Origin: Dryococelus australis
Taxonomy: Eukaryota > Arthropoda > Insecta > Phasmatodea > Phasmatidae
Assembly: GCA_029891345.1 (NCBI GenBank)
Contig: CM056994.1
Coordinates: forward strand, 61,535,251 to 61,599,250
Length of the DNA stretch: 64,000 nt
Reading direction: 5' to 3'
Within the stretch, counting starts at the first letter, position 1, and the number at the start of each line of letters is the position of its first letter. Shown here piece by piece: positions 11,552-22,999 of this stretch. Under the pieces are notes generated by a model, which worked only from the letters and a program-made list of their open reading frames with translations, searched no databases and was not told the origin of the DNA. The translations under genes were made by a program, and so were the position numbers.

Positions 11552-13400
11552 AACAGACCAAGCATGGTGTATTAATGTGAGGTTTGTAAACTGTGCCTCA
11601 TATATGGCGTAGGTTAAGAACGCTGCCCAAATTACAGACACAAGAAAAGTACACGTGGACCTAGTTGCGTCCAGTATGTATATTTATCACAAATAAAAGA
11701 CAACCAAGTCAAACCTACACATATTTCCAGTATCCTTACATTATGACTTTAGTATGTATAACTAATAACTATATTTATTTCTCATCACATCTCACAGAAC
11801 TGATTAGTATTTTTGGAAGCAAGGTACTAGTTTTTAAATTTATTGATAAGTTATGAGTAGTAAAATAAAAACTCTGTATCAAAGATTCATCTGAAGGTAA
11901 CTGAAAGGTTATGAAAAACACACAAGCTAAATTGGAGCATGAAAACTTTAACATGTATTTGTCTCACCAACCAGAACAAATTACTCAATTAATTACTACT
12001 TGACACAATATAATCACCATTAAAATTTCAAGACTTACAACAAAAATAATCTCATGAGTTTCAATGTGTGTGTGTGTGTGGGTTTTTTTTTTTTTTTTTT
12101 TTTTTTTTAAGAGCAAGAATTTATTATTGGGGATCCCCTGAAAAATCCAAATGTAAATATCTATCTGGAGCTCGACAGGAGCCGAGTTAAAACTTTTATT
12201 ACGCCAACATGGCGACTTGAGTTAAAACATTACTGAATTAAAATTACAGTATCGAAAAATATTATTATTATTTTAAAAAACACGAAGGTGAATGTGAATG
12301 TCCAATAATCACGTTTGTCTGACAAAAAGGGTACAATAAATTTCCAGTTCTTATTCACCGAACAGATTCATGCTCATGCATAAACGCAAGCAAATAAAAA
12401 ATTTGAAATTTTTGGCCTGCAGACGAGGCGAGGCTAGAAGTCAGGGCATCACAAGCTGGGGAAAATCTCAGATGTTCAAAAAAGGCATCAAGCTGGAAAA
12501 TGACTCCACGCCAGGACCAAACTGTTCTCTCTCCTGCTTGGATTACTAGGCACACAAATTAACGAAGGTGGCGAAAGGTACGCCGAACTCGGGCCACGAC
12601 ACGAGAACCGCTACATGAGAAAACCAGACAAAAAACATAAGTTACGGGCAAGAAACATTATGCAAAACACGCGCGGAAAAATAATCTAACAGAAAAACTT
12701 ACCCTAGACTGTCAAAAACTTATTTTAACATCAAGGAACAGAAGTCTTGCAGAGTATCTAGATTATAACAGTTGTTCACGCCATTATCAAGGTTTTGAGA
12801 AGAAAGGCACACTAACTTTTCAAAGTTGTTGTCAGACAGTATCGATACTGGACATATATATATGGTATTGCGATCTGTTACCAAACCATAAATACGAACT
12901 TACAAAAAATTTTTTTCATAGAACTACGTTATTAAACACAGTAATAATAAATTACATGTGTTATTTAATGCTAGTTTGTTAATGTCGGAAAAATATTATT
13001 TACTCCAAATTTGCCATTGGCAATGTCAAAATTTAAACCTATACACAAAGTGTACAAACCATAAAAGTTAACAGAAATATTTGATTACAATAATTGATTG
13101 ACATAGTAACAATCTTTCAATTTATAAGAATGAAATATTACACACCAAAGATTAATGTTATATTTTGTTACTTGCAAAGAGTGCTTTAGGAAAGCACACA
13201 AAGTTAACTCGAGCAAAAGTCTTTTCATATGTAAATAGATGAGCATATAACCTTAAAATATTCAAAATAAATACAAATATGAAACAGTGATGAAAATTAA
13301 CAACAGAATTAAGGTAACAGTAAATTGCAATATTATTAATAACCAAAATTTATACTGGAAACAGCATGTGGGTTTTGCAAAATTGTTGAACGAGGAGTAT
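11552..13400. other. AT-rich insertion-like block inside the gypsy element
   Basis: Breaks the expected gag region. It contains (GT)n and a 26-base poly-T (12,083-12,108). On the minus strand the poly-T reads as AATAAA, 11 bases, poly(A), the 3' end of a reverse-transcribed transcript. The body of that retroposon would lie above 12,110, but I cannot identify it; the minus frame at 12,355-12,555 has no known motif. Confidence 0.45.
12083..12125 (-). repeat. Poly(A) tail signature of a minus-strand retroposon
   Basis: Twenty-six T on the plus strand, preceded (minus sense) by a polyadenylation signal AATAAA at 12,120-12,125 with 11 bases between. This is the classical end of a LINE-mobilised or processed transcript. 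The (TG)n next to it is simple repeat. Confidence 0.55.
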
Positions 13401-13419
13401 ACCCACAAGGGAACACTAA

Positions 13420-14190
13420 AATAGCACACGCACAACAAAACAACGAGAGGTGGCACCACAAAAAGGCTGCACAAAACGAGCCTCAGAGTACCGACCATCC
13501 AACCCGGGACCAGCCTCTCTCAACAGTGGGCCACAATGCACAGGAGAATTGCAACTGCCGGAATTTGCAGACAGACTACACAAGGATCCACTCCTCTTTA
13601 TGGCGGAAAGCGAGTGATAGCTCAAAGCACATGCCATTCCCAAGGAAACAAAGAGTAGCCAGAACACAGGTGAAACAGAATGGCAAAGCCCTTGACTGGT
13701 TAAGTAAGTATGGGGAGTTAGTGTCAGACTAGAAACAACTATGCAGCCGCCTCGCTCAGTATTTTACACGCGAGGAAGTTCTGGCACGCCTAACAACTGA
13801 ATTCTACTGCCATACCCAAGTGCCAGGTGAGGAAGTTGAGGTTTTTACTAGGAGAAAAGCGCAGATATACCTAAGAATCTTCCCCAAAAGCAACAAATAA
13901 AGCTGTGTAAGGCAGATTTCCCGTCTACTACTGCCCTGTCTGCGGAACATTCTCATAATTCTGAAGCCACTAAGAGTGGCCAAGCTAGTGGAGTAAGCTC
14001 GAGAAGCCAAGAAAAATTTCCAAGCGCAAGTGCTCTTAGATCAACCCAAGCTTACAAAACCTAAAGAAATAGAGAAGTCATCTGGACGCCGTCATATGCC
14101 GCTGCCACCTGCACCTCCCATTCCATGGCTACCTATATGCTGGTACTGTTCGAAGTACCACTATAACAAAGATTGTCCGCAATGACCCAT
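13420..14190 (+). pseudogene. Gypsy gag remnant with CCHC zinc knuckle
   Basis: Frame-shifted gag-like sequence ending in a nucleocapsid zinc knuckle at 14,138-14,176, CWYCSKYHYNKDC, that is C-x2-C-x3-H-x4-C. This motif binds retroelement RNA during packaging. The minus-strand gypsy gag at 27,672-27,710 has the near-identical CWHCLGGHYNKDC, so the two elements belong to related lineages. Stops and frameshifts occur throughout. A stop (CAATGA) follows three codons after the knuckle. Confidence 0.65.
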
Positions 14191-14389
14191 TCCGCGGCCT
14201 GAACAAATGGAAAGAGGGGACGCAAACTGAGCACCATGACCCGCCACAGTAACAGTGCAAAACATTCAAATACAACACCAAAGGGAAACCCAGGCGCCAG
14301 CGGGTGAACAGGGGCGACTCCATCGGCCACGAAGGGCAAACCGTCAAACTCTTAGGCGGAAGCGGAAATACCAGAGGCTCCTCACTTTA

Positions 14390-14791
14390 GAGTACGAGAC
14401 AATAACCAAAATGTCCTAGCACTGATAAGACTCTGCAGTATCAGGAAACTTTGTGTGCCAAGACATACTTAGTGCAGAACAAAGGGCTAACTTGCACCCT
14501 CAGACTAAAACCATACAAATGGCAAAGCCAGAATGCACATTATACGTAGACTGCTGCACTGATCTTACAGTCAAAGTACAGCATCTCAAGACCCAAGCAG
14601 AATTCGTCATAATGCCGGACATCCAGGACGAGATAATATTAGGCCACCCATGGCTGCAGCAACAGCAAAGCATTATGGACCACGGGCAAAGGAAAGTATA
14701 CCTGGGCGACAACCGCCGCATCACCATGCACTGGGAAGGAACATCGACCCGACCAACAGAAGCCAGCAACACTCTGCGAAGAGGAGATTAA
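14390..14791 (+). pseudogene. Gypsy protease-like region
   Basis: The frame from 14,453 carries 'YVDCCTDLTVKV...VIMPDIQDEIILGHPWLQQQ'. The ILGxxWL pattern is the second conserved block of retropepsins, and the D(S/T)G catalytic triad that should lie upstream is not recognisable. It sits between the gag knuckle and the reverse transcriptase, as expected. It is followed by a short gap with a stop before the RT region. The fold is inferred from position and this single motif. Confidence 0.55.
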
Positions 14792-14944
14792 CCATGAGAT
14801 GTCAGACATGCAATTTTGCCAACTGAAAGAATTCCTTGACGAGCACACTAGAGTTTTCGGATCCGGGGGAACTCTACGACAGACCTGCACGGTGCAACAC
14901 GAAATTTTGTTGAACACTACGGTACCAATTTACAACCACCCATT

Positions 14945-15570
14945 CTAGGTTTCGGCTAGGTGGCACCGCCTGTTTATGGACCAGTTAGACGACATGAAAC
15001 GACAGGGCATTGTTGAGACGTCCAACTCTTACGTCGTGCTGGTACCCAAAGAGGATGGACAGTTACAGTTCTGCATGAAATACAAGGCCCTCAATGATGC
15101 CACACTGCCGATTCCGCCTCCTGCTACCGACTAGCCCACACCCTACGAGATATAGGTGAGGCCAAAATAATCAGCACATTGGATATGCAGTCCATCTGCT
15201 GGCAAATAGCAGTACACCCAGACAGCGCCCGTGCACAGCCTTCACCTCACCAGAAGGGGAGACATTGCAATTTAGGGTTATGCCCTTCAGCCTGAAGAAT
15301 GTCCCCATAACTTTTCAACGACTCATGTCTGCTGAAGTATTGACTGGCTACCTAGACAAGATCTGCTTAGCATATTTGGACGACGTGATCATGTACAGCA
15401 AATAGTGGGAAGAGCACCTTTCACACTTACAGTGAGTACTAAAATGATTGGAACTCCACGGACTCAAAGTCAAGCTTTCAAAGAGTAATTTTGGAAAAAC
15501 CTCTATAGAGTACCTGGGCCACATCATATCTACCGAAGGCAACTTTCCACAAAACCACTCAATAAGGGCA
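14945..15570 (+). pseudogene. Gypsy reverse transcriptase remnant
   Basis: Reads in order: DDMKRQGIVETSNSYVVLVPKEDG (fingers, about 14,985-15,060), FCMKYKALND (where functional copies have a catalytic aspartate near C-x-D-Y), TLDMQSICWQI (palm), FRVMPFSLKNVPITFQRLM, and YLDD at 15,373-15,384, the catalytic palm motif, followed by IEYLGHIIS. Several stops lie inside (for example around 15,400-15,430), so it is dead. The YLDD box and the 'MPFxLxNxPxTFQRLM' block are typical of Ty3/gypsy. Confidence 0.8.
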
Positions 15571-15699
15571 TTCCAAGAAGCAGAGGAGCACCATATGAAG
15601 AACAGCTGCGATACTTTTTGGGACTATGCAATTGTCTCAAGGACTATGTTCCCAACATCGCAGATTTAATGACACCGCTTCACCCATTGTTGGAGAAGG

Positions 15700-16150
15700 A
15701 AACGCGATGGTGGTGGATGCCGGAACACCGCGCTGCATTTAAGGCCCTTGAGACAAGCTTCCAACAAATTCACCATCTGCACAGACCACAAAGAGAGAGA
15801 GACCCCTTATCCTACAAACGGATGTGTGCCAAAATGGCCTAGGTGCCGTCCTATACAAAGAGGACCCAGACGGCAAACCTCTTGTCATAGCACACACCAG
15901 CAACAGGCTGAATGCAACCGATCAGAAGTACTACATAAAAGAGCAAAAATATCTTGCTGTAATCTGGGCTATCTGAAATTCCGTTAATATTTAGAAGGCA
16001 TACACTTAATTTTGAGAACAAATAGCAAAGCACTCAAGTGGTTGCGAGAATTGCGCAACAATAAAGCCAAACCCGGGAGATGGGATCTTCTACTTTCGGA
16101 ATTGAGGTTCAACATTGTGCTGGCAAAAATAACTAACTCCCAGACACATT
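15700..16150 (+). pseudogene. Gypsy RNase H remnant
   Basis: After the RT, conserved pieces LQTDVCQNGLGAVLYKED, a block near 15,915 equivalent to 'YxxxExExLAVIWA', and 'LRTNSKALKWL' (the usual TDHxALxWL) identify the RNase H domain that removes the RNA template. The order and spacing are normal. Stop codons split it, so it is a pseudogene. Confidence 0.75.
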
Positions 16151-16399
16151 ATCTCTACAACTGAACTTGAACGAATAGGCGAAACCTGAAGAAGAAGCAG
16201 ACAACATCACTCCACCTAACCATCCGATATACCTACCCAAAGAACAGCTAAGACAACTCCAGTTAAGCCGGAGCCAGATAGGACGTCATCAGCAACAAAA
16301 ACCCCGAAGTTAAGGAGCTTCTACGCCAAAACTCGCAAAGATTTGAACTCCGAGATAACACCATGTGGTCGCGGAACCACCAAACTGGCACCAAATGGA

Positions 16400-17230
16400 G
16401 AATCTGGGTACCTAGGGATCTACAACACAACATCTGCAAGCATTTTCATGAACATCCCGATGCAGGGCATCCTAGGATCCGGGAAACACTCTCCAACATA
16501 AGCATCAAATATATCTGGGACGGCATGAGCTGAGATGTCCAGAAGCACGTCAGGAAGTGCACTAAATGCTGCCAATACAAGGATACCGCCAGATGACCGA
16601 CGGTCAAGCAACAGAAGCCACATACTCCATGTATACAGGAAGCAGCAGACCTTATGGCACCATAATGAGGAACTCAAAAAGTTACTACGCCTCAGCTTGG
16701 AAGACCAGCGCCATTGGGACCACCACATCCCAAGAATTTTTATCCCTCTGCGCCGTAGCACTAACGAAGCAATCTACTCCAGCCCAAGTCAGCTATTGTT
16801 AAGAGACACTCTCCAATACCCTGGAGAATGGCAGCGGAAACATGAGCTGACAGAGACACACCATCCTGAAACCATATGCATCGCCACCCAGGAATGAGTA
16901 GATATAGCCAGAGACCCTCAAGAAGCATACATCTCCAAAAAGTACCCTCCCCCACGCTCTGGAATATGAGCCTTTGAGATGGGATAATCTATCCTATTAC
17001 GCAGCCACTCCCTGAGTCGAGGGGAGAACCAGATCAGCGCAAGCCTGGCCGGAAAATGGAAAGGCCCCCACAAGGTCATCAGACGCCAGGACAATGTCTA
17101 TTGAGCGGAAGACCGCCGAGAACGCATACGGAAAGTAACCAGAGGACAGATGCGTCCCTATCTGGAAAGTGCCTCGGAACCTGCCCAACATGCCAACAAA
17201 TTGCTGATATTCGACACACCAGATGATGTC
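16400..17230 (+). pseudogene. Gypsy integrase with catalytic core mostly missing
   Basis: The N-terminal HHCC zinc finger is visible at about 16,440-16,580 (HEHPDAGHPRIRET ... CTKCCQ). Soon after, the sequence passes to LEDQRHWDHHIPRIFIPLR and SPSQLLL, which belong to the end of the rve core, and then to a GPY/F-like module at about 17,045-17,100 (GKWKGPHKVIRRQDNVY). The stretch that should hold the D, D and E catalytic residues, roughly 100 codons, is absent between about 16,610 and 16,680. This is an internal deletion on top of point mutations. Confidence 0.7.
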
Positions 17231-17279
17231 GAGGGGCAAGCCGGACCCTCCTCTCACAAGGAAGCTTGAAAGTCGCGAC

Positions 17280-18650
17280 CTGTGAAGATAGACGGGACAG
17301 AGCAACCAGTGAAAAGCAGCATCTTCTCTGCACAGACAAGAATGGGGTACCCCCAACCAAGAGTTAAGGAACTGGAACAATCATTGCCATCAACACCATC
17401 TGCTATCCATCAAAAGTTTGCCAACCAGCCTGGAAGATGGACCCCCAGCACAACAGAAGTATCTTGGAGAAGCCCGTTAGACCGTGACCAGAGTTGCCAG
17501 CACCCACGTCTGACCACTGGCATCCAGCAGACTTCAACTATGAGCTCCGTCAGACAGACACCCAGAGTCTTCGTCTGACAAGCCACTCCAGTATCACCGG
17601 CTCTAGCCAGCCGCCTCAGTAAAGTTCCTACTACGATGGATGCCGTAGTAACTGACACCATAGAGAACCAGCCTTCCTCCAGAGCTGCTAGTGCAGTGAC
17701 CACAAGGCTGCCTCCCAGGCCGTGTAACAGCTGGTACCTGCAGCCGTGATCATCCCTGATCATGTGGCTACCCTAGCCACCATGTCTAAGCTCGATGTAG
17801 AGGCAGCAGCCTTCGAGTTCCAGGTACCACCCAGAGTCGTGGCCGACTTCCAGGCCCAACCCCCCAGATAAGCACTAGACATTGCAAAAACTCATGTCTC
17901 AATTGACCTCGAGGTCACTCTGTTTAACCCTATGTACTCTGCTCCTATTTCTATTTCCAGGTCACCTGTGCCAGCCCATGCACAGGCAGTCCCTAACGTC
18001 GCCCATCCTGAACATGAGGAGGGTGTAGCTGAGACACCAGATGCAACCAAGAACCAGACAGAACCTGTGACAGACTCTGATGCAAAGATCATCCAGAGGC
18101 CCTCTTTTAATGGACGTGAGGAGGTTCCCATGGATTAATCTGTGGCCCAGCCTGTTCTGTGGCCCACATTCTCCTGTCAAGAGAGATCATCAACCGAGGG
18201 GACAGACCGATGTGGCCCGCGACCCCTGACGGCACCGGGAACAACCGACACCAAGGAGAAACAGGTCCACACAGTTAAAAGAAGAAGGGGGACCGCTCAG
18301 CAGTCGACAGGTCAGAGTCACCTGTTCAGTCGACGACTCTGGACCCAACAACTTCCATGCAAACCGAGGGAGCAGAATGATGTGTCCTGCAGCCCAACGG
18401 CAATAAGGAAGGCTACGCAGCAGGACAACCACTCCAAGAAAGCTGAGTTCCAGCAGCGAATCAAGCCACTACGTGTATGCAGAGCCAGCGTGACACCTGG
18501 TCACTACAATGAAACACCATGGCGGCAACCAGACTGCTTCAAATGGCCAAACCCACCCTATGTACCTCAAATAAAAAAGGGGCGATGCTCTATGTACCTC
18601 CAAGGAAAAGGGGATGACCAGCACAAGCAGTCAGCATGCCACAACAGTTA
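17280..18650 (+). pseudogene. Post-pol proline-rich region of the gypsy element
   Basis: Several open frames (17,282-17,578; 17,932-18,138; 18,142-18,651) follow the integrase. They are rich in P, T, Q and S and contain no transmembrane or envelope motif. In the related minus-strand element a similar low-complexity frame lies at 26,172-26,640. It may be a C-terminal extension of pol or an accessory ORF, not a recognisable env. Confidence 0.4.
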
Positions 18651-18651
18651 G

Positions 18652-20492
18652 TGTAGTACAACGAATTACTACAAATTTAAATAGCTTCCCTATTATTAGT
18701 AAAAAGTTGGGTTGTATTATGTTAGTACACCGACAACCCCAGTACAGTTACGTAATCAGAGAAATTTTCTGAATCTATTACACTGTCAAGAAATGTGTAG
18801 TAATTGCTACACCTGCATTCCTATATTACGTAACTAAATTCAAGAACGGCTTGTAGATAGCTCAACAAAACTTAGTTATAATACATCAACTGCAGTGACC
18901 ACTAAATGTCGAATGTGTGAAACCACATCAAGATGCCGTGTAAATAACACATGAAAATAGACAAAGACTGAGAGAAATGATAGAGGTTGGTCTGTTACTA
19001 TTTAGAGACTTAAAAGCTGCAGCATGCCTTAGTTCATATCGAGGTGTATGTGGAAACTTGTAAATATCTTTGCCTTGTGTAGAATCAAAGCATTTGTGAT
19101 AAAAGAATATTTCTTTCAATTTTAATGTTTAAGTTAATATTGTTGCTTTTGCTTAAAGTGTCCTAATTGTGTAAAATCAATGAACTTAATACTGTTAACG
19201 ACTTCCTTTCAAAGGATTTGTAAAATAATCATTTGTATTGGATGTGTAGAAGCATTTGTCAGCCAGCAACCAAAGGACTTTCTTTGTAAATGATTGGAAA
19301 AAGTTGAGAGAAGAAAATTATATTGTTGCAAATATTTTTTTTATTTCTTCCAAGGGTACTGTGTTGTGCTTTGCACCCTTCTTCTATATTGATGTAGTGG
19401 TGAAGTGCAACATTGAAAGTAGATAACAGATTCCCAAAAAACACTTGTTTGCCAACTCTTACTCTTAAGAAGTGGGCTGAGTCTGGAAGCGCTCAGTTCT
19501 CTACCCCTTTAGTTTGCTTTTTAATTACATACATTGTTTTGCCTGCTGTGCGACACTAGGAGGCTAAAGGCAAAGCCAAACTTCTCTCACCGTGCAGGGG
19601 CGGACAGAGCAGAGTATTAGTTGACACAAACCAATTGAGCGCAGTTCTTGCGTGGAAACTTTTGTTTTACTTAATAATCATAACTTTTATGATTCCCCAA
19701 GGGTCATACTATTCTGCGTGCAGCCTGTATGCGTTTATTTCCTACAGCCAAGCTGTGATTTTGTTAGTACACTATACGTTAAAGTTCATTATGTAAGACT
19801 GCATGCTGAGGATCGCGGCACACCGCTAGGAGGTTTCCCCACGCAAGTTGAAACACTGACAAAAGAAATAAGCAATAAAAACATGAAGAGCTCTTGCGAA
19901 AGTAAAAATACGACAAAACTCCGGCGCATCCTGGCACTCCCATAACCCTATCCTCTAAAGCCCAAAGAGAGAAGGAATGCTAAGTCCATGCTACAGAGAG
20001 AGACAAAGGATGTCTGCCGCAGCCGAAGCTAAGAAACAACATAAAAGAGAGTCACCACTGCACCTGCTCCCAGCCATCGACCTTCCAGTTAGCTGAATAT
20101 TCAAATGGAAGGTCAATTTCTTTCACGAGGGAAGTGGTGCCCAAGCAGAGAACACACATAGTAGAAGATGCTACAGAAGCACAACATGAATAGAAAAAAA
20201 TTGCTGTTGAAGCAACAGTTCAACATTCTCTCACAGGAATTTCTTTCTCTACCCAAGTCAACCCCCTGAGATGGCACTACCCCAGTGGAAGGCCGATTTT
20301 TCCTGCGAGAACAGTCCATTGTCCTGCTCAGGAGGAATATGCTTCCATCTCTCCTCAGGGATGAGCTCTAATCTCATCCTGATAAGACAGGGTTAGTCAA
20401 GAGGGAGACCAATGGCTGTTGCAAGGAATCCCACGTCCTTCCAATAGGAATTTGTTTCTCTTCTCCCTCAAGGATTAGCTTCCGTCGCAGTG
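18652..20492. other. 3' untranslated interior of the gypsy element
   Basis: No coding motif. The last 400 bases contain loosely repeated blocks: GGAAGGTCAATTTCTTTC near 20,108 and GGAAGGCCGATTTTTCCTGC near 20,290, with GGAATTTCTTTCTCT near 20,237 and GGAATTTGTTTCTCT near 20,449. These degenerate repeats just before the polypurine tract are unexplained. Confidence 0.5.
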
Positions 20493-20506
20493 CAGAGGGG
20501 GTGAAT
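20493..20506 (+). promoter_or_regulatory. Polypurine tract of the gypsy element
   Basis: CAGAGGGGGTGAAT immediately before the TGATGC start of the 3' LTR. Such purine runs survive RNase H and prime plus-strand synthesis. Confidence 0.65.
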
Positions 20507-22501
20507 TGATGCATAATGCATTTTCAAGACTGTAGTTAGATGACTTCAGCTCATCAGCATAGTCACAGCGCATCTGATTTCTACGAAGTCTGCATTACCG
20601 TTGACCATATGTGACGTCAGAAGATTGTACTACTTACACTAAAAGAAAGGACTTTTAACCAGCGGAGATTTTTTATTATTCCCCGGTCTGGTAAAACTAT
20701 GCTCCTCAAGTCAACGAGCACTACTAATCACCACTAGATGGCACCACTAGTATGTTAAGTCATTTGTCTGTCTCATCCTTCCAGTTGGCCGGTGACGTCA
20801 CACCAGAGAGTTGTGCTTTTCACCACCTCCTGCTCAACGACCGCCCCTTGCAACCAAGATGCCAGCCAATGAGCGGCGAGGCAACCGCTTGGCAGAGTAT
20901 AAATACGGAGCCAAAATTTTACTCGAGAGCAGTCTTCATTTCCTCACCACACTAGCTGCAGGAACTAACCAGTCTGACTTGACTTTCAACACCACACTAG
21001 CCATGAAGTACTCGTCACCTTGATTCCTTGCTATACCTACATTTCCCTTCACCCCACCTTTCTGCCAGAAGGGATACCTTTCCTAAGATCCATTGTTGGA
21101 CTTATCCCATCTCACCTTGCTTACTTTTCCTAGCATTGTGTCTACTTGTCGTCTGTCCACATTAGACACGGCAGTCCTGTCTGGGCAACAATGCATTAGA
21201 GTTCAGTTTAGAAACCAGTTGTTTTCACATCGCTATTCTGCCACAACCCTCGCTAGCCTAGAAACGGGTCACCTCTACCTGGACTGCGTAGCTTGGCTTC
21301 CCATCAAGCTCTTGACAAAAGCAGGAAGGAGTACGTCATCACATGTTTACTTCCCGTAAAATGGAATAAACAGTTGTTGAAACCTATCCTTGAGTTCCAT
21401 GCTCCCCTAGACATAGCACCTTTTTACTTGTTGACCTCACCCATGAGTGAAGCGCAGATGATCCCGAGGATTTGGACTCAAATGAACCAGTAAACATCAT
21501 GCTTATCCACAAGCACATACCTGGCCAACCATTCTACATACTTTGGTACACAGAACGGCGGTGCCTACACAGGTACATGGTTTCTGGACTCTCTTGTCCA
21601 TTTGGTGCTCATCCTTTCCATCACACCTCTGTGGCAGATGGGATATTCTCTAGAATGAGACGACAGACAGAACCAACACCCATGCATGAAACTGCAGACT
21701 GCGAGGCCTAATTTTCTTAATCACAGCACATTAACACCAAGCACTGAGATTGAGTATCCGCTCGTCAGCAGCGATCACGTGGCTCTATACCATACAGATC
21801 CACAATACCCTGCTATTCACCTCATGGACGTGAGAGTGTATGTGACTCCAGATGTCTTTCTCCAGATGCAGTGGTCTCAAGGAGAAGATTAAACAGGTGC
21901 TCATTTCCTCTTGGTATTTACAAGATCTGACCCTTGCCCTTGTAGCTGCATTAGGATACCTCATGCCTAAGGACCAAGCTCAAGCACTCTAGACACTTGC
22001 TCATATCAGTCACACCGGGAGTCCCACATGACTTATTCCAGCCATCTACATGCCTGAATACCGAAATTCACCCGTGGCTCATGGAGTTCATCAGCCAACC
22101 GGAACAGAAGCCAACAGCACCTATAGCCTATCTTATGCCTGTTGCTCTGTCCCTGCTGACACGAGCCACGTAGCACAGCCAGCCAACTCAACACTCAGAA
22201 CCATCCTTACATTCAGTCAGTCAGCTAGAACCACACCCTAGCACTAGCAATCTCCGTCACCCAGGTACACCGCCCAAGGCTCAAAGCCTGAAACGGAAGA
22301 TAGTTCTGGCAGAACCAGACTTCGTGCCCTCCCGAAAAGCTACCAGGCCAGTACTCTACACAGGGAATGCACCGGCCCCACATAGAGATTAACTGAATCA
22401 AGAACCTCTATATTAAGGGTGTGCCTGACTTAGCACCCAAACCAAAATTACTCTCCCTCAAACACTTGATATATGCTTAGTCGTCAGGGCGTCACGCATC
22501 A
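20507..22501 (+). repeat. 3' LTR of the 13.4-kb gypsy element
   Basis: Partner of 9,061-11,050. It keeps a good core promoter: TATAAATA at 20,898-20,905 with the initiator GCAGTCTTCATTTCC about 30 bases later. It ends CACGCATCA. Many substitutions and a few small indels separate the copies. Confidence 0.8.
20898..20940 (+). promoter_or_regulatory. Core promoter in the 3' LTR
   Basis: TATAAATA followed by CTCGAGAGCAGTCTTCATT, with about 32 bases between TATA and CAGTC. The same TATA-to-CAGTCTTC spacing is seen in the other gypsy LTR at 29,968-30,009. Confidence 0.6.
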
Positions 22502-22742
22502 CTGTGTTTTTGTATAAGACCAGACTCGACTGTGTTTGTTAACAATGTTATTCACAATATTGTATTTTGCTTGCCGCCATGTTAAACATTTGCGAGTTAT
22601 TACTCTGAATCTGTAGTAGTGCTGAACCAGTTTTACATTATTAGCGTAGAACCGAAAATATGGAAATGTCTGTGGTTGTGTGTTTTTTTTTTCTGAGGAA
22701 GGTTTGCATCCTCTTTGGCCGGCGAGCCCGGCGTATCTGCCG

Positions 22743-22977
22743 GTGCTGGATGCTGGACTTCTATTTATATGAAATTTTCTCATATTAGTAGTTCTTCGGG
22801 GTGCAAGGGGTAGCGTAGCCTTCCAACACAGGGTACGCTATCAGCGGTGCATTTCTTATTGCCCCGTTTGGAGGTGACGACAAATTAAAACCCCTACATA
22901 CGAGGCAGGCGGGTCGTGACGTCACAAGGCCATGGGGGTGCTGCCATCTCTGGGCGTTGCTGGAACTTCTTGCAGGA
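22743..22977 (-). repeat. Dispersed TATA-bearing repeat, copy A
   Basis: Its reverse complement aligns closely with 37,343-37,592, from CTTGCAGGA/TCCTGGAAG through 'CGCCCAGAGATGGCAG', 'GGGGTTTTAATTTGTC' and 'TTGGAAGGC' to 'TTTCATATAAATAGAAGTCC' and 'CAGCATCCAGCAC'. Both copies diverge at once beyond these ends. A TATA box near one end suggests a promoter unit such as an LTR or a 5' part of a retroelement. Confidence 0.7.
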
Positions 22978-22999
22978 ATAAGCTACAAGTAGTAGAATT

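Larger units (their letters stand above)
9061..22501 (+). mobile_element. 13.4-kb Ty3/gypsy LTR retrotransposon (defective)
   Basis: Two direct repeats of about 2.0 kb (9,061-11,050 and 20,507-22,501) flank an internal region that carries a gag zinc knuckle, protease-like, reverse transcriptase, RNase H and integrase remnants in gypsy order (PR-RT-RH-INT). A purine run GCAGAGGGGGTGAA lies directly before the 3' LTR, as expected for a polypurine tract. A sequence TGACGCCCAACATGG lies 33 bases after the 5' LTR and may be the primer-binding site. The bases flanking the element are ACTGA on the left and ACTGT/CTGTG on the right, so a target-site duplication is possible but imperfect. Visible LTR mismatches, stops and frameshifts indicate an old insertion. 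It is antisense to the host gene and sits in its 39-kb intron. Confidence 0.8.

Noticed and set aside
18142..18651. Envelope gene in the 13.4-kb gypsy
   Set aside because: No signal peptide, cleavage site or transmembrane segment; the frame is low-complexity.
9056..22506. Firm target-site duplication for the 13.4-kb gypsy
   Set aside because: ACTGA versus ACTGT would require the LTR to end in TC rather than CA; left as only possible.
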